Part shown: positions 52,119 through 61,150 of the stretch, one piece after another
Numbering within the stretch: the stretch's first letter is position 1
Layout: every line of letters begins with the position of its first letter
Notes under the pieces: generated by a model
Seen by the model: the letters and a program-made list of their open reading frames with translations, nothing else
What the model was told of the DNA's origin: nothing
Database searches by the model: none
Translations under genes and position numbers: made by a program
DNA from: UBA1422 sp963676385
GTDB taxonomy: Bacteria; Bacillota; Clostridia; Peptostreptococcales; Anaerovoracaceae
Direction: 5' to 3'
DNA length: 64,000 nucleotides
Assembly (NCBI GenBank): GCA_963676385.2
Contig: CAXXMM010000011.1
Coordinates: forward strand, 62,001-126,000

Positions 52119-53510
52119 TCAACCTTCTTGGGCCATATCCAGTTTTTTTAGTCTCTTATATTCTGCCATGAGACAGATGAGGGCAAGGACAAAGGAGCAA
52201 GCGTCCGCCCCGGGTTGAGACATCCAAATTCCATTTAATCCAAAGAAATACGGCAATATGAAGAGCAAGGGAATGGCAAATATGGTCATTCTTGAGATAC
52301 CATTGAGGATGGCCAACCAGCTTCTTTCTACGGCCAGGAAATACCCGGATGTAATCTGTGATACGTTTCCAAGGGCAGCCAGAAGCATGTAAATCTGAAG
52401 GGCGCCAATGGTGGTATTTAACAAGGTGGGGTCCGGTCCTGTAAAGAAACCGATGATTGGTTTGATAAAGATATAGATAATAATAACCACTACCCCGATT
52501 ACCAGGCTGCTTTGTACCACACCAATCTTGATGACACTCATCACCCTCTTGTACAATTTTGCCCCATAGTTATAGCTGGCAATGGGTGCAATGCCGGTAA
52601 TAAATGCGTTTGAAATAATAGATATGATATAAACAATATACCCTGCGGCAATGCCAAAGGCTGCCAAGTGGGTTTCTGTTCCTCCATTGGCGGTGATGAG
52701 ATTATTTGTGACAATAACCGCAGCCATAATGGAAATGGGGATAATAAACATAACAAAGCCGATTTTACAAGATTCCCAAACAATCTTAAAGTTAATTTTA
52801 AAATCCGACTTTTTAATTTTGAAAATAGTTTTCCCAAATTGGAGGTACGGCAACAAGATGAATGTAAATCCTGCACAAATTCCTCCCGCTGCAGACGATG
52901 CTCCGGGCCCCATGCCTAATTTAAATATCAAATAATATTCCAAAGCAATTGCGCCAAATGCAGGGATCACATATACCAATGCTGCTGCAAAAGGTTTTTC
53001 CGCAAGTCGAGTAAAATAATATGCGGTGGAACCTACCACAATAAAGGGAAAGGAAATTGCAAAGATTAACACATAGGCACGTCCTCCTGCAAGAAGCGCA
53101 GGTGTGGCACCCATGCCAATTAGTATAGCATCAACATTGAAACAAATGATAATTGCGAAGACGACAGAAAGAATCAATGAAAACACGGTCATTGTCCCGT
53201 AAATATTTCTGGCTGCTTCCTTATCGCCACTTCCCAACTTAATGGCTGCAAGGGTGGAGCCACCTATGCCCAACAGGCCGCAGATCCCTAAGGCAAATTG
53301 CCAGAGAACACTTGATACACTGACCACGGCAAGACCCAGCTCTCCAATTCCATTTCCTACAAAATATCCATCTGCAATGACCTGAATGCATTGGCACATC
53401 AGTCCAAGCAAAGCAAACAAACTGTATTTCCAGAATAAACGGAGAATACTTTTACTGCCGAATTCACTTTCCTCATTGAGGTTTGGATTTTTTTCCATAA
53501 TCTCTTCCAT
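52119..53510 (-). CDS. MATE-family multidrug/metabolite exporter
   Basis: 463 residues with twelve helices in two repeats and family features (GNGIGELGLAVVSVSSVLWQ; GTETHLAAFGIAAGY). MATE proteins export cationic or other compounds using Na+ or H+. GGAGG precedes the ATG. It follows the amidohydrolase gene by about 80 nt and may be the last member of that operon. Confidence 0.9.
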   Translation of the reverse strand: MEEIMEKNPNLNEESEFGSKSILRLFWKYSLFALLGLMCQCIQVIADGYFVGNGIGELGLAVVSVSSVLWQFALGICGLLGIGGSTLAAIKLGSGDKEAARNIYGTMTVFSLILSVVFAIIICFNVDAILIGMGATPALLAGGRAYVLIFAISFPFIVVGSTAYYFTRLAEKPFAAALVYVIPAFGAIALEYYLIFKLGMGPGASSAAGGICAGFTFILLPYLQFGKTIFKIKKSDFKINFKIVWESCKIGFVMFIIPISIMAAVIVTNNLITANGGTETHLAAFGIAAGYIVYIISIISNAFITGIAPIASYNYGAKLYKRVMSVIKIGVVQSSLVIGVVVIIIYIFIKPIIGFFTGPDPTLLNTTIGALQIYMLLAALGNVSQITSGYFLAVERSWLAILNGISRMTIFAIPLLFILPYFFGLNGIWMSQPGADACSFVLALICLMAEYKRLKKLDMAQEG

Positions 53511-53589
53511 AGAATTTATCCTCCTAGATTAAATATAAATCAAAAATGACGAATAATACACTAAAACCTCCTTCCAATGTTGCCGATAA

Positions 53590-55290
53590 TCACTTTTTGC
53601 TCCAAGTTAATGAATCATCTTGAAACACCAGTTTGCCCTGAAATAGGGTGCATACAACTTTTGACCGGCTAATTTCATCAATGGGTATTTCAAACAGGTT
53701 GGAATCAAGGATAATCATATCTGCGGATTTTCCCACTTCAATAGACCCTGTCGTATCCTCCAAAAAGTTTGCATATGCACCATTGTAGGTAAAACTTCTT
53801 ATCATTTGTTCCAAGTTGACACTTTCCCTTGGCCATAATGGCTCTTTATATTTTGAATCTTCGGGGTCAATATTTTCTGCTTCCATCACCACATCTGTTG
53901 CTGCTCTTGTGATGCCAAATTCCATACCCATCAGTGGGTTAGGTGGCACAGTTACCGGAAAATCACTGGCGGAAGCCAAGACGACACCGGCGTTTACAAA
54001 ACTTGCCATGGGGTACTCTTTTTCTGCCCGGTTTTTCCCTAGGTATGGGATTTGCAGATTGTAAAAATACAAATCTTTCATAAACCAGTAGGGATCTGGC
54101 ACCCCTAGGATCCCCAAATTCTTAAATTGATGGAAATCCCCATCATCAATCAGTTGGAGATGAGTGATGGCGTGCCTGGCATTCACATTACAACCAGCCA
54201 GTTCAAAGGCATCTAGGGTTTCTTTGGTAGCAGCATCTCCAATGGAGTGAACGTGAATCTGGAAGTTGAATTTTTCCCCTTGAGAAATAATTTCAGCCAT
54301 TTCTTCCACTTGCCAAAGGGGTTCTCCCCTGTAGCCCGAAGGTCTTCCAGCCCCCTCATCATAGGGATCCTTTAGATATGCAGTGGCACCTTCGATTACG
54401 CCATCTTTAAAAAGTTTAATGGTGTTGATTTGAAATAACAACCCGGCATTATCATCGAACTTGGAATCCTTAAAATTGGAGATTTCACTTAATTCCATCC
54501 CTGGCTGAAAAGCATAAGCCCCCCTAAAATACATGGTTAGTTCTTCATTTTCACTTAATTCCTTATACGCTTTTATGACATTGCTTCCTTCAAACAGCAT
54601 GGGGTCTAGCACCCCAGTAAACCCAAGAGAATTGGCCATGGATTGGTATGCCAAAATGGCTTCTTTATACTGTCCCACCGTGTAGTCCGGAATCGCTTCT
54701 GTCACAAAATTGACTGCCCCCTCTCGAAGGGTACCTGTGGCCTCTCCGGTTTCATCTCTTTCAATGTAGCCCCCGTTGGGGTTGGGAGTATCTTGTGTAA
54801 TTCCGCCAATCTCCAACGCTTTTGAGTTTACCCAAAGGGAATGATGGTCTTCCGACCATAATGCAATGGGAATCTCCGTGCTAATTTCATCAAGGGCCTG
54901 CTTTTCCGGTCCGGTAGGGGGAAACAGGGTATTTGTCCACCCATTTCCCATAATGCTCTGCACCTTTGGATTTCCCTGGTAGAATTTCTTTACAGCCGCC
55001 AGATATCCCCCTATGGATCCTGCCTCACTGAGTTTCACCGCAGAGAGAAATTCCACAAAGGCAGAGGCATGACCGTGGGCTTCAAAGAACGAAGGCAACA
55101 TCATTTTACCGTCAAGATCAATCACATGTGTGCCCTGTCCAATCAGTCTCTCTGCACCATGATTGTCTCCCACATAAACAATCTTTCCATCTTGAACCGC
55201 CACTGCTTCTGCCTTGGTCTTCACTGGGTCAACTGTGTACACAAACCCATTGATAAATACTAAATTTGCCTTGTATCTGTCCATTCCCAT
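53590..55290 (-). CDS. YtcJ-like amidohydrolase 1
   Basis: 566 residues, amidohydrolase-3 family. Metal motif HGH in PSFFEAHGHASAFVEF, candidate metal ligands in IHVHSIGDAATKE and the catalytic Asp in SASDFPV. These enzymes hydrolyse amide or ester bonds; natural substrates are mostly unknown. Clearly a paralogue of the next gene upstream (same start VFINGFVYTVDP / IFNNGDIYTVDP). Confidence 0.88.
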   Translation of the reverse strand: MGMDRYKANLVFINGFVYTVDPVKTKAEAVAVQDGKIVYVGDNHGAERLIGQGTHVIDLDGKMMLPSFFEAHGHASAFVEFLSAVKLSEAGSIGGYLAAVKKFYQGNPKVQSIMGNGWTNTLFPPTGPEKQALDEISTEIPIALWSEDHHSLWVNSKALEIGGITQDTPNPNGGYIERDETGEATGTLREGAVNFVTEAIPDYTVGQYKEAILAYQSMANSLGFTGVLDPMLFEGSNVIKAYKELSENEELTMYFRGAYAFQPGMELSEISNFKDSKFDDNAGLLFQINTIKLFKDGVIEGATAYLKDPYDEGAGRPSGYRGEPLWQVEEMAEIISQGEKFNFQIHVHSIGDAATKETLDAFELAGCNVNARHAITHLQLIDDGDFHQFKNLGILGVPDPYWFMKDLYFYNLQIPYLGKNRAEKEYPMASFVNAGVVLASASDFPVTVPPNPLMGMEFGITRAATDVVMEAENIDPEDSKYKEPLWPRESVNLEQMIRSFTYNGAYANFLEDTTGSIEVGKSADMIILDSNLFEIPIDEISRSKVVCTLFQGKLVFQDDSLTWSKK

Positions 55291-55338
55291 TGTTCCCTTC
55301 TCAAAGTTTTATGCGTAAAAGAGGTGCTTTTCATGCCG

Positions 55339-57000
55339 TCATTGAGCTTCCTTGCCGGCACCGTCCGTTTCTTCCTCTTGATAGACAATTTCTCCATTCA
55401 TAACGGTCATCCACACAGGGACTTGGAAGATGCAATGTTTTTCCACAGCAAATAAATTTTTCTCGAGAACCACAAAGTCAGCATACTTTCCAACCTCAAT
55501 GGATCCGATTTTATCTTCCATATGGATTTGATATGCGCCATTGATTGTATATGCCGGAATGGCCTCTTCAACAGTGAGGGCTTCTTCAGCCGGCAGCAAC
55601 ACCGGAAAATTCTTCTCTCCAAAGGCTTTTCTTGTCACACTCATTTCCAAACCTTTTAGCGGTTCGTTCCCAATTTCATCTACGGGAAAATCGCTACCTA
55701 AGGTTACAACCCCTCCACCATTAATAATGGACTTCATGGTAAATATATCTTGGGTTCTCTCTTCTCCTAACGCAACATGATTGGGGCCATACTCCACATG
55801 CCACGCCCCTGAAGTGTTGGCAATGACATTGTATTTTCCAAATAGTTTTCGATCTTCTTTTTGGACATATTGAGTGTGGGAGTTGGTGAATCTGGTATCA
55901 AGATATCCGGCTTTTCGCACTGCCTGGGCCGCCATCAGATTCTCGTGAATTGCCCGGTCTCCGATGCCGTGGATATTTATGTCAAAGCCCGCCTTTGCAG
56001 CATCCACACACAAATCCCTAAGCCTCTTTCCTTCCATAAACGGTTCACAATTTCCACCATCCTCATAGTCCTCAAAAAAACTGGCACTTCTGGATTCAAC
56101 CGTTCCGTCATTAATAATCTTCAGGGTATTTACCCTGAAAATATCGCTGTTGTATCTTTGGTTTAGCAACTTGAGATTTTCCACTCCGTTATCCACATCT
56201 GCATCTTCACCAACCAAGTAGCACCCTACAGTGCGAAAAGTCATTTTGTTTTGGTCCAGCATATCTTGAATAACAGGAAAAATATATCCACTTAAAAATG
56301 CCGCAATACCACAATCTGCCACGGTGGTAATTCCCAAAGCGTTAAAACTACTGAGAATCTCCTGTAGCACCTGGGCAACCAAACTGCTGTCAAATGGTTT
56401 TATCCCATTGGTTACCGCCTTTATCGCAGCCATTTCAACCAGACCACCCGTCAGATTTCCTTCTTTATCCCGTCGAAAATAGCTAAACCCTGGTATGGGA
56501 TCCACTGTATCCTGACTGATGCCGGTACATTCCATCGCTTTTGAATTCATCCATCCTTCATGACCCCCGGAGCCCTGTAGCAAAATTGGCTTATCTCTGC
56601 AGATTTTATCTAAGACTTCTTTTCTGGTTCCCCCATGAAACTTTACCGTATTTTCATCATATCCTATGCCGTAATACCCTTCCTTATCAGGGTGTTCGTC
56701 AATATAGGTTTGGATGGCGGAAAGAATCTCTTCATAATCTGACTGCATGTCAATGATGATTCCCGACAACCAGCAAGTAGCCATAAATGGATGTGCATGG
56801 GCCTCCACAAAACCCGGCAACAACATTTTCCCTTTTAGGTCAATAACTTTGGTCTCCGCTCCTATGTATACCGCCACGTCCTTGGAATTTCCCACATACA
56901 CAATCTTGCCCCCCTTTACTGCAACCGCTTCAGCAGTGCTTCTTCTAGGATCGACGGTATAAATATCACCATTATTAAAAATTAAATCTGCCTTTTCCAT
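55339..57000 (-). CDS. YtcJ-like amidohydrolase 2
   Basis: 553 residues, amidohydrolase-3 family with HAH in GFVEAHAHPFMATC, INIHGIGDRAIHE and GSDFPV. Start ATG with GGAGG. It differs from its neighbour enough to suggest a different substrate rather than a fresh duplication. Lies between the CDF-like and the other amidohydrolase gene. Confidence 0.88.
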   Translation of the reverse strand: MEKADLIFNNGDIYTVDPRRSTAEAVAVKGGKIVYVGNSKDVAVYIGAETKVIDLKGKMLLPGFVEAHAHPFMATCWLSGIIIDMQSDYEEILSAIQTYIDEHPDKEGYYGIGYDENTVKFHGGTRKEVLDKICRDKPILLQGSGGHEGWMNSKAMECTGISQDTVDPIPGFSYFRRDKEGNLTGGLVEMAAIKAVTNGIKPFDSSLVAQVLQEILSSFNALGITTVADCGIAAFLSGYIFPVIQDMLDQNKMTFRTVGCYLVGEDADVDNGVENLKLLNQRYNSDIFRVNTLKIINDGTVESRSASFFEDYEDGGNCEPFMEGKRLRDLCVDAAKAGFDINIHGIGDRAIHENLMAAQAVRKAGYLDTRFTNSHTQYVQKEDRKLFGKYNVIANTSGAWHVEYGPNHVALGEERTQDIFTMKSIINGGGVVTLGSDFPVDEIGNEPLKGLEMSVTRKAFGEKNFPVLLPAEEALTVEEAIPAYTINGAYQIHMEDKIGSIEVGKYADFVVLEKNLFAVEKHCIFQVPVWMTVMNGEIVYQEEETDGAGKEAQ

Positions 57001-57019
57001 CTGTCACCTCCAAGGTAAT

Positions 57020-57925
57020 CTATTCCTCTTCAAATTCAGGAATTAATTCTACATATAAGTCGGGATACTCTTTTTTTATTTCCTGTTCCAATCTACTTCG
57101 TGCTTCCTGAATCATAGAAACGGAAATCAAGTCATCTCCACTGTTAAAATAAATGCTAACCCATATTTTTCTGCCGGTTTTTATAATGTCACATACTGTT
57201 TCCTCCCAATGATATCCTTTTAAAACCTCTTGACCCACCTTCTTGATAAATGTCACTGTTTCTTCATCCGGGGCAATCAGGAACAAATCTCTCAGCCCTG
57301 AAATAGCAGTTTTAATAGGCATTGGAAGAATAAATATAGAAAGCACAATAGCTACCACTTGATCCAGATACGGTGCGAATTCCGTCATCCAATTTGTATG
57401 AATCATTGCCGGCAAAATAAAGGCTGCTGCCAGCCCCATGCTGGCTATGCTGTCTATGGTCCATGCTGTAATTTCGGCTTTGACCAAAGCAGAATCCACC
57501 TTATGATTCAACTTCGTCAGCAAAATTAATATCCCCAAACAGATGATGCCCACAATCACCTCGAAGATGGCAATTCTTGTAAACGATACGTGATTCCCGC
57601 CCCTTAGCATGATTTGAATATTATTCATTACCAACCCCACAGTCACTGCGGTCAACATGGACCCTTTGATGGTAATGAAAATCGACTCCATTTGTGAATA
57701 TCCGAAAGGGTTCTTCTCCGTGGTGGGTTTGTACAAAATTGGTATAATTTTGATTGATATCAAAATCATCACCAAATCTGCTGTGCCATAAACCGCATCC
57801 ATTAAGATTGACTGGGATGAGGTGATTAATGCCATGATTCCTTCTGCAGCAATGAAAAACATCACTCCCGCCATGGAAATATTCAGCAACCGTTTTTCTG
57901 CTTTGATTCTAATTTTTTCATCCAT
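57020..57925 (-). CDS. Cation diffusion facilitator-like membrane protein without the usual His ligands
   Basis: 301 residues with about six helices and the cytoplasmic C-terminal domain of CDF exporters. The normal TM2 motif DAVHSxxD appears as DAVYGTAD, and the TM5 motif HxxxD appears to lack its His (AEITAWTIDS). Zn/Fe transport is therefore doubtful. The ATG at 57925 follows the permease stop by 5 nt; the ribosome binding site is weak, so translation may be coupled to the permease gene. Confidence 0.75.
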   Translation of the reverse strand: MDEKIRIKAEKRLLNISMAGVMFFIAAEGIMALITSSQSILMDAVYGTADLVMILISIKIIPILYKPTTEKNPFGYSQMESIFITIKGSMLTAVTVGLVMNNIQIMLRGGNHVSFTRIAIFEVIVGIICLGILILLTKLNHKVDSALVKAEITAWTIDSIASMGLAAAFILPAMIHTNWMTEFAPYLDQVVAIVLSIFILPMPIKTAISGLRDLFLIAPDEETVTFIKKVGQEVLKGYHWEETVCDIIKTGRKIWVSIYFNSGDDLISVSMIQEARSRLEQEIKKEYPDLYVELIPEFEEE

Positions 57926-57930
57926 ACAAA

Positions 57931-59616
57931 TCACTCTTTCAGAATGTCCTCCCCCCTTGCAACCACAGGCATGTTGCACTTTGCATCAACTTTCTTCCCA
58001 ATGAAATGAAGACCGGCCCCTGCCCCCAGACAAATCAGACCACCAATTAGCAAGACATTTAGCATACCGGTAAAACTGGACAGCAATCCATGGCCATACT
58101 CTTCCAGATAATAGTCCTGCCCCCAGGAGCCTTCAATAAGCTTTAACAAAAACGAACCTGAGATGCCAATCACCCCAATAATCCCAAGGAACTTTCCTAT
58201 TCTGAAGATATCTCCATAGGCAAGTTTGGTTCTAGGGTTTAAGGGGTACCTTTTCATATCATTATTGGAAAACCCTCCATACAGCGGTTTAAAAATCAGG
58301 TACAGAACAATTCCCGATAGTAAAAATATCAACCCAAACAGGAAATAATCCAGACCGTTTAAGTAAAATGCCAAGATAGCAATGACCATGGGAGAAATAA
58401 CCGCAATGGAAAGCCCCAGTTTCCCACCCCCTAGGACAAAATAGCCTTTCTTTTTGCGAAGTTCTACAGGAATCATCCGTCTAGCCTTAATCAGCACCAC
58501 ACTCATAAAGCATGCAGCGGCAAGAATGGGAATCACCTGTATTAAGATTAATGCCTTAAAGGAAAGCTGCATCATAATAATGGTAACCGCAGATATGGTC
58601 AAAATTCCAACGTAGGGCACGCCCCGTTTCCTTGACACTTTGGTGATGAGTTTCTTGGGGAAAAGATCATCATCGGCTAGGACAAAGAAGGTCCTCGACC
58701 CTCCCGCAATGTTGGTATTAAAAATTGCCAGCTGCCCAACTACTGCAATCACAACGAAAATCGCTGTGGCAGCAGGCCCCAGGTTTTGTTCCAGCACCGT
58801 TGAAAATCCAACTCCCTGTGAGCCTACCGTGGTCCAATTCTCCCAATTTCCAACGGAAGCAAGCCCTGCAATGGTTGGCAAAATATAGGAAAGTGCAGTG
58901 AGTGGCACTACAATCCTTAACGCTTTTGAGATAACCTGGGTGTTGGAGATTTCCCCGGCAACCATAGTGACCACCGCCCATCCACAATACATCCAGATAC
59001 CGATGCCAATGCCCATGCCCACCGACTCAAGAACGCTCATCCCTGTCGGTATAAGGGGCTCTACCGGATTATAATTCCAATCGGCAAATCCAACAACAGT
59101 GACCACCGCGAAAGCAATCAAAATGATAACAGAAAACACCACACTTAGGGCACTCACTTCTTTCAGTCCCAATAAGTTTATCACCGTAAAAAACAAAATA
59201 ATTGCAAGCTTGAGAATAATGGATGCGGCGCTGGAAAGGTCAATGAAAGTAGAAAGATAGTTCACTGCCAAAACGATATACGTTGAACCGCACACATAAT
59301 AACTGACTGCCCCCCACCAACCAATTTGAAAGGCCCAAAATTCCCCTAAAATCTTTTTCCCCCAATAATAATATCCCCCTTCTCCGGGAAGGACGGATGA
59401 CATTTCTGCAATTCTAAAACAATCCGGCAAAGCCCAAAAAACAGCAATGGCAATAAGCATGACAATGGTCATCCCAGGTCCACAACCCTGAACCATTTCT
59501 TCCACCCCAAACGCTCCGGCTGCCACGGCACAATAAATAAGACTCACAATGGAAATCACACTATAATTGCGCTTTTTCAATGCAGATACTCCTTGGATAT
59601 CATGAACGTCGGCCAT
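57931..59616 (-). CDS. APC-superfamily amino acid permease 2
   Basis: 561 residues, same subfamily as the gene at 45641-47290 (GAFGVEEMVQGCGPGMT; EGGYYYWGKKILGEFWAFQ). GGAG precedes the ATG. First gene of a minus-strand operon controlled by the MerR-type promoter just upstream. Substrate unknown; the two amidohydrolases downstream suggest import of an N-acylated or amide compound. Confidence 0.88.
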   Translation of the reverse strand: MADVHDIQGVSALKKRNYSVISIVSLIYCAVAAGAFGVEEMVQGCGPGMTIVMLIAIAVFWALPDCFRIAEMSSVLPGEGGYYYWGKKILGEFWAFQIGWWGAVSYYVCGSTYIVLAVNYLSTFIDLSSAASIILKLAIILFFTVINLLGLKEVSALSVVFSVIILIAFAVVTVVGFADWNYNPVEPLIPTGMSVLESVGMGIGIGIWMYCGWAVVTMVAGEISNTQVISKALRIVVPLTALSYILPTIAGLASVGNWENWTTVGSQGVGFSTVLEQNLGPAATAIFVVIAVVGQLAIFNTNIAGGSRTFFVLADDDLFPKKLITKVSRKRGVPYVGILTISAVTIIMMQLSFKALILIQVIPILAAACFMSVVLIKARRMIPVELRKKKGYFVLGGGKLGLSIAVISPMVIAILAFYLNGLDYFLFGLIFLLSGIVLYLIFKPLYGGFSNNDMKRYPLNPRTKLAYGDIFRIGKFLGIIGVIGISGSFLLKLIEGSWGQDYYLEEYGHGLLSSFTGMLNVLLIGGLICLGAGAGLHFIGKKVDAKCNMPVVARGEDILKE

Positions 59617-59662
59617 ATTCCCACTCTCCTTCTCTTTGCTACTTCCTGTATATTATGGCTAC

Positions 59663-59693
59663 ATGCTATTCCCTTAAGTACCCTTTAGGTCAA
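59663..59693 (-). promoter_or_regulatory. MerR-type promoter with 19-bp spacer
   Basis: TTGACC (59688-59693) and TAGCAT (59663-59668) are 19 bp apart on the minus strand. The spacer holds CCTAAAG-GGTA-CTTAAGG, a 6/7 inverted repeat. A 19-bp spacer with a central dyad is the hallmark of MerR-activated promoters. Confidence 0.75.
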
Positions 59694-59724
59694 CTTGAAT
59701 TTCAGGGTTAATTTCCAAAAACAT

Positions 59725-59740
59725 CAAGTGGCACTTGACA
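59725..59740 (+). promoter_or_regulatory. Palindrome over the -35 region of the MerR-type gene
   Basis: CAAGTG-G-CACTTG (59725-59737) overlaps TTGACA at 59735-59740, a good -35 box; the -10 (TAACCT at 59758-59763, 17-bp spacer) is weak. Possibly a second operator for control of the regulator gene. Confidence 0.5.
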
Positions 59741-59786
59741 TTTTTCAGGGAGGGTGTTAACCTAAATTAACTCAAGGGAGGTTGAG

Positions 59787-61070
59787 ATGAAAATCGGTGG
59801 TTTTGCAAAAAAATACGGTCTGCCCATCCCAACGGTTCGCCATTATATTGATATTGGTCTTTTGATTCCCGGTAAAGATGGGGCCCAATACGCCTTTGAG
59901 CCTAAGGACTTTCGAGATATGGAAATTATTAATGAGCTGAAACATGCAGGCTTTACATTAAAAGAATTAAATAACTATATCAATACCCTTCGAATGTATG
60001 ATGCGCAGGACAGCGCCCAATATGAAAAACTTATCCCTTTACTGCGAAAAAAAGAGCATGCATTAATGGGGGAGAAACAGAAAATAAATGATAATATCCA
60101 ATTGGTGTCTTCCAAAATCTCCGATTTTGAAAACCAGGACATGAAAAAAGAAATTGACTACAATGAGGGCATTCATACTGATTTTCTAGACCTCTTTGCT
60201 TGCCCCCGATGCGGTCAACCTTTGCGCTTGGAGGCAGCCACCATTTTTCAAAGTAATATCATTACAGGCACACTGGTTTGTGGATGTGGATATGAAGCCA
60301 TGATTGAAGATGGCTTTCTGTTGACGGATATCCATACGGATTTAGACAAGGATTTTTCCTTTGTTAACGATTACTTTGGGGATGACAAAAACGCTCCCTA
60401 TGACTGTCCGTTTTTTGAAATTATAGATGAAGCAAACGCAGAATATTTATCATTACAACACAAAACCCGGGAATGGATTGCCCAGACCTTAAAAAGTCTC
60501 CCAGAAAAGAAACATGTGATTCTTTTTCCGGATCTTGCATCATTATTTTTGTATCTTTATCACGACGAATTCTATTTGAAAGATTCATTAATTATAGTAA
60601 CCGGGTTGTCCAGAAAAAGCATGGAGGGCATTCGAGAACATTTGAGGAAAGCAAATGCAAGATTAAAAATTGCCACCATCATCAGCCCCGACTGCACCCT
60701 CCCTCTTGCCCAAGAATCCATTGACTTAATGGTAGATTATCTGGGCTCTTATAGTTATTCTTTTTATAAAAATCGAATTTATCTATCCTATGTGGGCCAA
60801 TATCTTTCCGCCAGTGCAACTATCGTGGGCAGTTTTGATTACTACCCAAATAATGCCAAGACGGCAGCCAAAATCAACAACACCTATATCAATTCTGTGA
60901 ACCCCTTCCCCGGCATACCCCAATACAAAAACACCCTGTCTGATCAACATTTTTCCATTCTAAAAGAGTTGGACTTGGGGAATTGTAGAAACCCGGGAGA
61001 ATACTTTGAGTACCACATTCCAGGTGAGATGCGGCATGCCTTTGCCTACTATGCCCAACGAAAAGAATGA
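59787..61070 (+). CDS. MerR regulator fused to zinc knuckle and methyltransferase-like domain
   Basis: 427 residues. Residues 1-70: MerR winged helix (MKIGGFAKKYGLPIPTVRHY, IDIGLLIP). About 75-120: coiled-coil dimer helix. About 135-178: Trm112-like zinc domain with C139, C142, C165, C167. About 200-427: resembles a class I SAM methyltransferase (LPLAQESIDLMVDYLGSYSY corresponds to the post-II motif region), but no glycine-rich motif I is visible, so catalysis is doubtful. It is divergent from the APC permease operon and probably activates it; the C-terminal part could be the ligand sensor. GGAGG precedes the ATG. Confidence 0.85.
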   Translation: MKIGGFAKKYGLPIPTVRHYIDIGLLIPGKDGAQYAFEPKDFRDMEIINELKHAGFTLKELNNYINTLRMYDAQDSAQYEKLIPLLRKKEHALMGEKQKINDNIQLVSSKISDFENQDMKKEIDYNEGIHTDFLDLFACPRCGQPLRLEAATIFQSNIITGTLVCGCGYEAMIEDGFLLTDIHTDLDKDFSFVNDYFGDDKNAPYDCPFFEIIDEANAEYLSLQHKTREWIAQTLKSLPEKKHVILFPDLASLFLYLYHDEFYLKDSLIIVTGLSRKSMEGIREHLRKANARLKIATIISPDCTLPLAQESIDLMVDYLGSYSYSFYKNRIYLSYVGQYLSASATIVGSFDYYPNNAKTAAKINNTYINSVNPFPGIPQYKNTLSDQHFSILKELDLGNCRNPGEYFEYHIPGEMRHAFAYYAQRKE

Positions 61071-61101
61071 ATGAAAAACCGACCATTAAAATAAATTACA
61101 G

Positions 61102-61148
61102 AAAAAAATGCACAGTATTTTATCAATTAAAAATCTGTGCATTTTTTT
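61102..61148. terminator. Bidirectional terminator between MerR-type gene and mltG-like gene
   Basis: AAAAAATGCACAG and CTGTGCATTTTTTT pair around a 19-nt loop between the two convergent genes. Confidence 0.82.
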
Positions 61149-61150
61149 CT

